Source: Verrucomicrobiota bacterium (GTDB lineage: Bacteria > Verrucomicrobiota > Verrucomicrobiia > Opitutales > Opitutaceae). Taken from it: a DNA stretch of 50,201 nucleotides. Every line of letters begins with the position of its first letter. Positions within the stretch are counted from its first letter, which is position 1. Shown here piece by piece: positions 41,909 through 49,751 of this stretch. The stretch lies in assembly GCA_016871595.1 (NCBI GenBank), contig VHCY01000007.1, forward strand, positions 1-50,201. The letters are read 5' to 3'. Below the pieces are notes generated by a model. The model was not told the origin of the DNA, made no database searches, and worked only from the letters and a program-made list of their open reading frames with translations. Both the position numbers and the translations under genes were made by a program.

Positions 41909-43630
41909 ATGAGCACTCCGTCCGCCCCCGCCCCGCTGCACAAGAACGAACAGCTGAAGGCCGAGAGCAATTTCCTCCGCGGCAACATCCTCCGCGACCT
42001 CGCGGACCATTCGACCGGCGGGATCACCGAGGAGAGCGCCCAGCTCACCAAATTCCACGGCATCTACGCCCAGGACGATCGCGACCAGCGCAATGCCCGC
42101 CGCCGCGAGGGCCGCGAGAAGGCCTTCTCCTTCATGGCCCGCGTGCGCCTGCCCGGCGGCGTCTGCACCCCCGCCCAGTGGCTCGCCCTCGACACGCTGG
42201 CCGACCAGCGCGCCAATGGCACCCTCAAGCTCACCACCCGCCAGGCCTTCCAGTTCCACGGCATCCTCAAGGGTGACCTCTGGCGCGCGATCAATGGGAT
42301 GAATCGCGCTCTGCTCGATACCCTCGCGGCCTGCGGTGACGTCAACCGGAACGTGATGTGCAACCCGAGCCCGGAACAGTCCGGCCTGCACGCGGAGGTC
42401 TACCGGGTGGCCAACGCGATCAGCGAGCACCTCCTGCCTCGCTCGCGCGCGTACCACGAACTCTGGGTCGGGGACGAGCTGGTCGGCGGGGGCGAGCCCG
42501 AGGCGGAACCCATCTACGGCCGGACTTACCTGCCGCGGAAGTTCAAGATCGGCGTTGCCGTGCCCCCCAGCAACGACGTGGACGTGTTCTCCCAGGATCT
42601 CGGCTACATCGCCATCACGGGGGCGGATGGCCGCTTGGCCGGCTTCAATGTGACCGTGGGCGGCGGCCTCGGGATGTCGCACAACCAGCTGGAGACCTTC
42701 CCGCGCCTCGGCGACGTCCTCGGCTTCTGCACGCCCGAACAGGCGGTTGCGTTGGCGGAGCACGTCGTGACGGTGCAGCGCGACTTCGGTGATCGCACTG
42801 ACCGCAAGCACGCCCGCCTGAAGTACACGATCGCCGACCGGGGGCTGGATTGGTTCCGCACGCAGGTGGAGGCCCGGCTGGGCGAGCGCCTCGGCGCACC
42901 GCGCCCGTGGCAGTTCACCCACACCGGAGACCGCTACGGCTGGGTCGCGGGGGAGGATGGCCGCAGCCACTTTACCCTGTTCATCCTAAGCGGCCGCGTG
43001 AAGGACGAGCCGGGCTACCGCCTCAAGACCGCGCTCCGGGAAATCGCCCTCGCCCACAAGGGGGACCTGCGGCTCACCGCGAATCAGAACCTGATCATCG
43101 CCAACGTCGCGGCGGCGGATCGGCCGCGCATCGAGGCCCTGCTGGCCCGCCACGGCTTGGCCACTGCCAACGACGCCTCGGGCCTGCGGTTGAACGCCCT
43201 TTCCTGCGTGGCCCTGCCGACCTGCGGCCTCGCGTTGGCCGAGAGCGAACGTTACCTCCCGGAGCTGGTCAGCCTGCTCGAGCAGGAGTTCGCGGCCGCC
43301 GGTCTGGCGCAGGATGCCGTGACCCTGCGCATCACCGGCTGCCCCAACGGCTGCGGCCGGCCCTTCCTCGCGGAGATCGGCCTGGTCGGCAAGTCGCCCG
43401 GCAAGTACAACCTCTACCTTGGCGCCGCTTTCGATGGCAGCCGGATGAACGCCCTCTACCGGGCGAATGTCCCGGAAACCGAGTTGCTGGGCCTGCTGGG
43501 GCCGATCATCCGGCGCTACGCGGTGGAACGCACCCCGGGTGAACGCTTCGGCGACTTCACCGTGCGCGCCGGCTACGTGAACCCCACGGGCCGTCCCCAG
43601 GACTTCCACGAGGCGAAGGCCGCCCGCTGA
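41909..43630 (+). CDS. cysI: Assimilatory sulfite reductase hemoprotein subunit
   Basis: 573 residues from the ATG at 41909, close to the 570 of E. coli CysI. Siroheme/4Fe-4S ligand motifs are CVALPTCGLALAESERYLP and ITGCPNGCGRPFLAEIGLVG; NVMCNPSPE and KYNLYLGAAFDGSRMN are also family blocks. It reduces sulfite to sulfide. The flavoprotein subunit CysJ is absent next to it, so electrons may come from ferredoxin or another flavoprotein. The frame is open upstream across cbiX, but those residues are not homologous. It ends the cobA-cbiX-cysI operon before a hairpin. Confidence 0.92.
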   Translation: MSTPSAPAPLHKNEQLKAESNFLRGNILRDLADHSTGGITEESAQLTKFHGIYAQDDRDQRNARRREGREKAFSFMARVRLPGGVCTPAQWLALDTLADQRANGTLKLTTRQAFQFHGILKGDLWRAINGMNRALLDTLAACGDVNRNVMCNPSPEQSGLHAEVYRVANAISEHLLPRSRAYHELWVGDELVGGGEPEAEPIYGRTYLPRKFKIGVAVPPSNDVDVFSQDLGYIAITGADGRLAGFNVTVGGGLGMSHNQLETFPRLGDVLGFCTPEQAVALAEHVVTVQRDFGDRTDRKHARLKYTIADRGLDWFRTQVEARLGERLGAPRPWQFTHTGDRYGWVAGEDGRSHFTLFILSGRVKDEPGYRLKTALREIALAHKGDLRLTANQNLIIANVAAADRPRIEALLARHGLATANDASGLRLNALSCVALPTCGLALAESERYLPELVSLLEQEFAAAGLAQDAVTLRITGCPNGCGRPFLAEIGLVGKSPGKYNLYLGAAFDGSRMNALYRANVPETELLGLLGPIIRRYAVERTPGERFGDFTVRAGYVNPTGRPQDFHEAKAAR

Positions 43631-43663
43631 GCAAGCACGGGTCGGATCCCTGATGGAGATCAA

Positions 43664-43701
43664 AAAAGAGGGCGGACCGCCTACCCCTAAGCGGTCCGCC
43701 C
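43664..43701. terminator. Bidirectional intrinsic terminator after cysI
   Basis: GGGCGGACCGC (43670-43680) pairs perfectly over 11 bp with GCGGTCCGCCC (43691-43701), loop of 10 nt. For the minus strand it is followed by an AAAAAA tract (43664-43669), read as a U-run, so it terminates transcripts from the minus-strand gene at 43814-44119 well. For cysI on the plus strand the downstream ATTGCTTTCTT is a weaker T-rich tail. Confidence 0.8.
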
Positions 43702-43727
43702 ATTGCTTTCTTACTTACCCCAAAACC

Positions 43728-43750
43728 TCCCCCGCTAGGCGGAGGAGGAA
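43728..43750. repeat. Second short inverted repeat downstream of cysI
   Basis: CCTCCCCCGC and GGCGGAGGAGG (43728-43750) can pair imperfectly around TA. It lies in the 113-bp gap before the minus-strand hypothetical gene. No function is apparent; it may strengthen termination in either direction. The rest of the gap shows no gene. Confidence 0.3.
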
Positions 43751-43813
43751 GTCTTGCGCCAGACTTCGTACCGATTCTACGGCCGGGGTTCCAGTCGCGG
43801 ACGCAATTTTTCC

Positions 43814-44119
43814 TCAATTGTCGGCCGGCGGGCGCCTTGGCGCCACGGGTGGCCCCCACAATCGGAGCAGCAGTTCCGCCAAATTGCGCATGCTCACCTT
43901 CGCAAGGGGCTGCCCGGGAGAAAGTTGGAACTCCGCCGGGCGCAGGGCCGCCCGCTCCGCGGCGTAGCGACGCAGCTCCCCGTCGAGCCGCGCGGCCCAC
44001 GCGTGCGGGTCGGAAACTTTTCCCGCCTCGGCCTGCAACTTTTCCCGCCAGTGCTGTCTTTCCTCCTTATGCGCTTGCAGATGATCGAAAAGCAGCTGTT
44101 CGCTCCGGTTGAGGCTCAT
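43814..44119 (-). CDS. Hypothetical protein, 101 residues
   Basis: Unrecognised. From the ATG at 44119 the product is highly charged and mostly helical: SLNRSEQLLFDHLQAHKEERQHW and then AARLDGELRRYAAERAALRP, with a hydrophobic RNLAELLLRLWG segment near residues 77-88 and a Pro-rich tail. There are no Cys and no signal peptide. Its transcript would end at the strong minus-strand terminator at 43670-43701, which supports it being real. It is divergent from the coiled-coil membrane protein on the other strand (start about 44139), so the two may share a promoter region and possibly a function. Confidence 0.65.
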   Translation of the reverse strand: MSLNRSEQLLFDHLQAHKEERQHWREKLQAEAGKVSDPHAWAARLDGELRRYAAERAALRPAEFQLSPGQPLAKVSMRNLAELLLRLWGPPVAPRRPPADN

Positions 44120-44138
44120 CGCCGCCACCGTGGCCCCG

Positions 44139-45086
44139 ATGGACGCTGAAACAACCGAAAAACACCCGCCCGCGATGAACACCGATCCCCTTCCCGAACC
44201 TCAACCGACCTCGAATATGTGGCAGAAATTCACTGAGCAGATCCCGGCGATCATTTTGACCGCCCTCCTCGTCATCGGCGCCGCCTTCTGGCTGCACCAG
44301 CAGACGGTGGCCCAGATGGCCCTCAAACAGCAGGCCGAACTGGCCCCGCTGCGCGAGGCCAACGACGCGCTGAAGGCCGCTTCCGAAGAGAACCGCCGCC
44401 AGATCGAGACCACCAACAAGCTGCTCCGCGACGCCGTGGCCAAGCGCGAGGCGGATATGTTCCGCACCGACGAGGAGATCCAGAAGCTGAACACCGAGCG
44501 GATGAACGCCCTTGCCGAGGCGATCGCCAAGAAGGTGATGCCTTTCAACCCGCTGCCGAAGTCCCCGGAGGAGGCCGAACGCCAGCAGACCGAGCAGGTC
44601 GACAAGGTCTCCGGCCGGATGGCCGAGCGCATCCAGCCCATCCTCTCGGAGATGGCCCGTGACCAGAACCTGACCCGCGAATCGATCAATCGCTACAGCG
44701 AGCGCGTGTCCGAGCAGATCGGCTCCGTCCTCACCGCCGAGCTGGCGAAGAACCAGCAGCTCAACAACAACCTCCAGCAGACGCAGGCGGTTGCCCAGGA
44801 CGCGCTCAAGCTCTCGCACGAGATCACGGCGCTGTACCTGAGCTCGTTCAAGGACCAGGGCATCATCACCCGGCTGCTGAGCCTGCCGGCGAACGTGGTG
44901 AAGGACGCCGCGAGCCTGAGCATCGTCAGCAGCAGCGACCGCAAGAAGGTCGAGGAGACCCTCGTCTCCAAGATGGCGGAGATCGACCGCAAGCTCAGCG
45001 CCCTGCAGGCCGCGGCCCCCGCCGCCACGCCGCCCGCCCCTGCCGGCCCGCCGCTCAGCGCTCCCACCCGCCCGGCGAAGCCCTGA
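44139..45086 (+). CDS. Hypothetical membrane-anchored coiled-coil protein
   Basis: 315 residues from the ATG at 44139; an ATG at 44175 would remove 12. Family not recognised. One transmembrane segment follows a short polar N-terminus (IPAIILTALLVIGAAFWL, around residues 38-55). The next ~190 residues are rich in heptad-like patterns, with Gln, Glu, Lys and Ala: AELAPLREANDALKAASEEN, NRRQIETTNKLLRDAVA, and LNNNLQQTQAVAQDALKLSH. A Pro/Ala-rich tail ends the protein. The topology suggests a periplasmic or cytoplasmic coiled-coil anchored at the N-terminus. No domain was recognised, so function is open. Confidence 0.72.
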   Translation: MDAETTEKHPPAMNTDPLPEPQPTSNMWQKFTEQIPAIILTALLVIGAAFWLHQQTVAQMALKQQAELAPLREANDALKAASEENRRQIETTNKLLRDAVAKREADMFRTDEEIQKLNTERMNALAEAIAKKVMPFNPLPKSPEEAERQQTEQVDKVSGRMAERIQPILSEMARDQNLTRESINRYSERVSEQIGSVLTAELAKNQQLNNNLQQTQAVAQDALKLSHEITALYLSSFKDQGIITRLLSLPANVVKDAASLSIVSSSDRKKVEETLVSKMAEIDRKLSALQAAAPAATPPAPAGPPLSAPTRPAKP

Positions 45087-45111
45087 TCAGGGGTGAAACG
45101 CGGGCGTGCCG

Positions 45112-46590
45112 TCAGCGCGCCCGCGGAGTCTCCGCGTACTGCCGCAGCCAGGCGACGTGGCGCGCCTTCAGGTCCGCGTAGATCACGGGCTGTTCAGCGG
45201 AGAGGTCACGGGTTTCCCCCAAGTCCTGTTCGAGGTTGAACAGGACGAAAGGCGTGCGCTCCGCGGCGTCCGCCGCGAGCCCGAAGCGGCCGTGGTGGTT
45301 GTCGATGGTCCCGACCAGCTTCCAAGGACCGCGCAGGGCGCCGCATTGGCCATACAGGTCCCAAAACTGGTACCGCTCCGGCAGGGCCGCCTGCCCTCCG
45401 GAGCGCAGGTGGGGCAAAAGATCGATCCCCTGAACCACGTGGCTGCCGTTGCGGGCAGGCACGGTCAGGCCGGCCGCCGCCAGCATCGTGGCGAAGAGGT
45501 CGTAATGCGCCGCATCCGCTCGGGAAGTCCAGCCAGCCGGGATCACCCCGGGCCATTGCGCGACCGCGGGCACGCGGATGCCCCCCTCGAAGGTTTGCCC
45601 CTTGCCGCCGCGCAACGGGCCGTTGTTGGCGGGATAGGTATGCGTGATGCCGCCGTTGTCCGAATGACAAATGACCAGCGTCCGCTCGGTCAGCCCCAGC
45701 TCCCCCAGCAGGTCGAGCAGGCCTCCGATCCGCTGGTCGGCGTGGGACAGCACCGCGTTGTAGTCGCGGCGCTCCGGCGACAGTCCCCTGCCCGCATAGT
45801 GCTCCAGCCAACGTGGCAGGGCCGAGTCCGCCTCCCGCTCCTTGCTCCGCAACGGACCGTGGACGGCATTGAAAGCCACATAACAGAAGAAGGGCTGATC
45901 CCGCTGGCGGCGGATGAACCGGGCGGCACGATCCGCGAAGACGTCCGTGGTGTGGCCCTCCGCCGCCAACGGGCCCCCGTTCTCCCGCAGGCGCGAATTG
46001 GCGCGGAGCGAATACGGATGGGCGCCGCCGAGAAAGCCCACGAACTCGTCAAAGCCCCGGGCGTTGGGCGACTCCTCCGGGGCATAGCCCAGATGCCATT
46101 TGCCGAAGAGTCCAGTGGCGTAGCCCGCCTCCCGCAGGAGCTCGGGCAACAGGCGGATGCCGGCACGAATCCGCCGCGGCTCGCCCCGGTCAGGCGTCGA
46201 GTCTTCGGGGTCCTCCGTCGCAGGACGGCGCCCCACCTTGGCCGTGGCCTTCGCCTTGCCGCGGGCCTCCGCGCGCCCCGGCTCCGAGGGCCCCCGCCAC
46301 ATCCCCGTCGCCAGCGAGTCGAGTCCGGTCAACAGGGAGGCGCGTGTCGGAGCACAGAGGGGGTTGACCCGGAACTGGGTGAAGCGCACCCCAGCCCGGG
46401 CAATGCGGTCCAGCGTCGGTGTCTCGACGTCGGTCGGCGCAAAGCCCGAGGCGTCGCCGTAACCCTGGTCATCCGTCACGATCAGCAGGATGTTGGGCCT
46501 TTGCGGCAGAGGTCCGGGCGCCGGGGAGGCCGCGATCAATCCGGCCGCGCCCACGATTGTGGCCAACAGGCTGCGAAGGATTGAGGGCAT
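45112..46590 (-). CDS. Sulfatase (type I, formylglycine-dependent)
   Basis: 492 residues from the ATG at 46590 (signal peptide about 1-20). The arylsulfatase N-terminus ILLIVTDDQGYGD contains the metal-binding Asp40 and Asp41, and the modified residue is Cys79 in the CAPTR motif (NPLCAPTRASLLTG). Later blocks are LFGKWHLG, HSDNGGITH and PLRGGKGQTFEGGIRVPAVAQW. It hydrolyses sulfate esters, here probably on a polysaccharide or glycosaminoglycan. A basic, Arg/Lys/Pro-rich insertion lies at about residues 96-135, before the substrate-facing region. No maturase (FGE or anSME) is encoded in the window. It is the third gene of the sulfatase-TonB receptor-sulfatase run. Confidence 0.93.
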   Translation of the reverse strand: MPSILRSLLATIVGAAGLIAASPAPGPLPQRPNILLIVTDDQGYGDASGFAPTDVETPTLDRIARAGVRFTQFRVNPLCAPTRASLLTGLDSLATGMWRGPSEPGRAEARGKAKATAKVGRRPATEDPEDSTPDRGEPRRIRAGIRLLPELLREAGYATGLFGKWHLGYAPEESPNARGFDEFVGFLGGAHPYSLRANSRLRENGGPLAAEGHTTDVFADRAARFIRRQRDQPFFCYVAFNAVHGPLRSKEREADSALPRWLEHYAGRGLSPERRDYNAVLSHADQRIGGLLDLLGELGLTERTLVICHSDNGGITHTYPANNGPLRGGKGQTFEGGIRVPAVAQWPGVIPAGWTSRADAAHYDLFATMLAAAGLTVPARNGSHVVQGIDLLPHLRSGGQAALPERYQFWDLYGQCGALRGPWKLVGTIDNHHGRFGLAADAAERTPFVLFNLEQDLGETRDLSAEQPVIYADLKARHVAWLRQYAETPRAR

Positions 46591-46639
46591 CGGGGAGAAC
46601 GAGGCGATTGCGGGAGCGGGTTCGCGCGGAGCCGGACGT

Positions 46640-49600
46640 TCAGCGCTCGAGTTCCAGCGACAGGATGAATTCGCGGCCGGCCTGACGGCCATAGTTCCGC
46701 GGGCGGCCGTCCGCGAACGCCCGGGTCACGAACAGCCGTTCGGTGTTGAAGACGTTGTTCACGTTCAATTGCAGCCGGGCCGCCGTGCCATAACCCGCCC
46801 GGAACCGGTAGTTGGCCATCAGGCCCGTAAGGACGTATGCTTCCGACCGGTACGGATTGTCCCGGTCCGTCCGCACCCTGCCCTTGGCGTCGATCTTGTT
46901 GGGAAACCCGATGATGGAGGCCCCGCGGTAACGGAAGTTCGCACTCAAGGCGGCGCCCTGCAGCCACCCCGACGAGAAGCTCTTGGTCGCGACCAAGCTG
47001 GAACGCCACGTCTGCGCGTTGCCGCCCTGCTCCCCGAGGCTCGCCGCGATGTCGTCGAGCGGGCCCTGGATCAGCTGGGTGTGCGCCGACTCCACGGTGC
47101 GGAGGTTGTCGTAGGGCGTCGTGGACCAGTTGCCGCCAAAATTCCGCCAGACCTGCAGCTTGGCCGCGAGGTAGTCCAGCCAGGGCTGGGCGGACAGGTC
47201 GTCGAGTCGCGTGTAGGTCCGGCCTAGGTTCCAGAACAGGCGGAAATCCCGCGTCGGGTTGAAGGTGAGGTCGGCCTCGATCCCGCGGCTGTTGCGGTCG
47301 CCCGGCAGGCGGAAGTCCGCTACCCGGGGGTTGAGCGTCTCGGCGAAGAGCGGGTTGATGGGATAGCGGGCGTCGAGCTGGTACAGCTGCTGCTCAAAGA
47401 GAATCAGGTTCTGCCGGAGGCCGCTGTCCGCGAGGGTGATATTCCGGTTGAGCGAATTGAAGTAATTGACCTTCAGGTTCAGCCGATCCTCCAGCAGCCG
47501 GAGCCGGATGCTGTACTCCCGGGACTCGCCATAGGGGGACTCCAACACGGTGCCGTTCACGTCCCGGACCACCGCGACCTCGTTGAGGGAGGCGTTCCGC
47601 GAGTAGTCATAGCCGAACGACAGCCAGCGGGCAAAGCCACCGGGGGGCCGGAGCACGAGGCCATAATTGAAGCGGGTGGCGTTCCGGTAGGGGGTCCAGA
47701 CCGAGGGCGGCTCCTTCTGGCGGAAGTCCGCGTAGGCCCGGAAACCGGTGCCCAAGGGGTTCTGCGGCGTGGGCGGTCCGTCGGAGAGGATCGGCTGGAA
47801 CGAACCGAAGTTGGAATTGCGGACCCGGTCGTGGCGCACGCCGAGGTTCGCGACCAAGTGGTTGCGGAAGAAGCTGCTGGAGGTCGAGGAGGCCAGGGAG
47901 CCGCGCTGGAGGCGGTTGGCGGAGGGAGCGGTGCCCACCCCGCCCACAGGGTTCTCGAAGGCGGTGACCCCGAAGCGCTCCCCGGCCGCGGTGGTGAACC
48001 ACATCGTCTCCATCAGATCCCCGTATTGGGTGAGGGCCGCGATGCCGTAATCGTGGGGATTCGTGCTGGCGCCAAACGCCGGCAGGTACTGCCGCAGATA
48101 CAGCACCCGTTCGACGTGCAGCGGGTTGTCGCGGGCGGCCGGCGAGAGGAAGCTTGGCTTGCCGATGATCAGGTTGCGCAACTGCGCCAAGGTGTAGGTC
48201 GAGGAGTCCTCGTAACTGGCGAAGAAAGCGAGCCGATGGCGGCCCAAATGGCGCGTCCAGCCGGCGTGCCGTGAGAAGTCCTGATCGTGGGTCGCGACCG
48301 CCCGGTATTGGTACAGGAAGAAGTCCGCCCAGTTGCCCTGCCCGGTCGAATTATTCGCCTCAAGGTAGGGCCTCCCGTACAACGGGTTGGGCGTGGCGCC
48401 GTCCGGCAGGAACCGGTTGATGTCCACGAGGATGTCGTACTGGTTGTTCGCGAACAGCTGGGCCGTCTGGTTCCGGTAGAACTCATAGGAGGCGCCGAAC
48501 TCAAGGAAGGTGCGGTCGGCGATCCGCTGCTCCAGCGTGGCGGTGACATTCCGGCTGCGGCGGAAGTTGTACCGGGCCCAGCCCGCCGTGTTGGTGTACA
48601 GGGGCAGCCCCGGATCGATCAGCGTCTGGGTGTTGCCGGCCGTGCTGCCACCGTCCGCGATGTTCACGAAGACGGAGTTGCGCACATCCTGGAACTGGGT
48701 GAAGCCGGGCACCGAGTTCTGGGGCAAAACGTACAGCAACGACTTCGGATTGTAGGCGTAGGCGCGTGAGGTGCCATCGGTCATCACGTAGGCCGGAGCC
48801 GGGGGGCGGCCTGCCGTCGGGGCGGAGGCGGCCCGGTTCAGGTACACCTGCGGCGAGCCCGCGCGTTGCTGATCCCGCCAATACAGGTAGCCCGCATCGC
48901 GCGGCAGGGCGGTCGTGGGCCGGGCGTCCCGGCGATAGGCGTACTCCCCCTCGACGCGGAGGGTGGTCCGGCTGAAGGGCTGGTAGGTCAGGGTCACGAA
49001 CGCGCGGCGGTTGTCCTCGTAGCCGGGCTGGATGAAGAATTCCCGGTTTTCCCGGAGCGTCGCCACCCGCAGGGCCAGCCGACGCGGCAGGATCACCTGG
49101 CTGGCATCGAGCACCACCCGCTCCGAACCGTGACTGTCGGTCCGCAACTGCAGCCGCAGGCGGCTGCGCGCGAGGTTCGCCCGCAGGGTGCTGCTTTCCG
49201 CCGTGCCCGCCGCCCCGCCCAGCCCGAACTGGACCGCATTGGCGCCGCTCACGAGGCTGAAGCGCTCCGTGTTGTAGGCGTCCGTCTCAATGGTGGTCCG
49301 GAAGTAATTCCGGGTCCGGTCCACGTTGCCCAAGCCGCGGGAATTGCCGGAGTCATCGGCGATGTTGCGGGAGCCCGGCCGGGAATCCCCGTTGCCGTTC
49401 ACATTGTCAAAGTAGGTCTGCGTGGTCGCCGAGAAGAGAAACGCCTCGTCGGTGGTGTTCGCCGCGATGTCATCGAGGAAATCCTTGGTGAACACCTGGA
49501 CCTGGCCCGCCACGTCCGCCAGGTCGATGCGGCCGCGCCCCCCCTGCAGGATGGCCGTGGATTGGTAGCCGCGTTCGGTCTCCGAACCCACCTGGAACGG

Positions 49601-49747
49601 GGAAAGCACAATCGGGTCGCCGGCCTGGGCCACGGGCGCGGTCGCCGGCGGCGTCACGGCTTGACCGTACCCCATCGCCGTACAGGCGAGCAGCAGGGTA
49701 ACATACGCGGGGCAGCCGGGTCGGTGGGGGGCAGAGTCGAGCTTCAT
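46640..49747 (-). CDS. TonB-dependent outer-membrane receptor
   Basis: 1035 residues from the ATG at 49747 (signal peptide about 1-30, ending near MGYGQA). The N-terminus DPIVLSPFQVGSETERGYQS and the plug domain (about 45-190, including VQVFTKDFLDDIAANTTDEA and RFSLVSGANAVQFGLGGAAG) are typical of the verrucomicrobial receptor subfamily that lacks a SusD partner. The remainder is a 22-strand beta-barrel with the TonB-receptor pattern near the end (LNVNNVFNTERLF) and terminates EFILSLELER. The end lacks the usual terminal aromatic residue. It would import the ligand processed by the flanking sulfatases. The neighbour upstream (49752) is only 4 bp away, so it is part of the same operon. Confidence 0.9.
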   Translation of the reverse strand: MKLDSAPHRPGCPAYVTLLLACTAMGYGQAVTPPATAPVAQAGDPIVLSPFQVGSETERGYQSTAILQGGRGRIDLADVAGQVQVFTKDFLDDIAANTTDEAFLFSATTQTYFDNVNGNGDSRPGSRNIADDSGNSRGLGNVDRTRNYFRTTIETDAYNTERFSLVSGANAVQFGLGGAAGTAESSTLRANLARSRLRLQLRTDSHGSERVVLDASQVILPRRLALRVATLRENREFFIQPGYEDNRRAFVTLTYQPFSRTTLRVEGEYAYRRDARPTTALPRDAGYLYWRDQQRAGSPQVYLNRAASAPTAGRPPAPAYVMTDGTSRAYAYNPKSLLYVLPQNSVPGFTQFQDVRNSVFVNIADGGSTAGNTQTLIDPGLPLYTNTAGWARYNFRRSRNVTATLEQRIADRTFLEFGASYEFYRNQTAQLFANNQYDILVDINRFLPDGATPNPLYGRPYLEANNSTGQGNWADFFLYQYRAVATHDQDFSRHAGWTRHLGRHRLAFFASYEDSSTYTLAQLRNLIIGKPSFLSPAARDNPLHVERVLYLRQYLPAFGASTNPHDYGIAALTQYGDLMETMWFTTAAGERFGVTAFENPVGGVGTAPSANRLQRGSLASSTSSSFFRNHLVANLGVRHDRVRNSNFGSFQPILSDGPPTPQNPLGTGFRAYADFRQKEPPSVWTPYRNATRFNYGLVLRPPGGFARWLSFGYDYSRNASLNEVAVVRDVNGTVLESPYGESREYSIRLRLLEDRLNLKVNYFNSLNRNITLADSGLRQNLILFEQQLYQLDARYPINPLFAETLNPRVADFRLPGDRNSRGIEADLTFNPTRDFRLFWNLGRTYTRLDDLSAQPWLDYLAAKLQVWRNFGGNWSTTPYDNLRTVESAHTQLIQGPLDDIAASLGEQGGNAQTWRSSLVATKSFSSGWLQGAALSANFRYRGASIIGFPNKIDAKGRVRTDRDNPYRSEAYVLTGLMANYRFRAGYGTAARLQLNVNNVFNTERLFVTRAFADGRPRNYGRQAGREFILSLELER

Positions 49748-49751
49748 CGGT

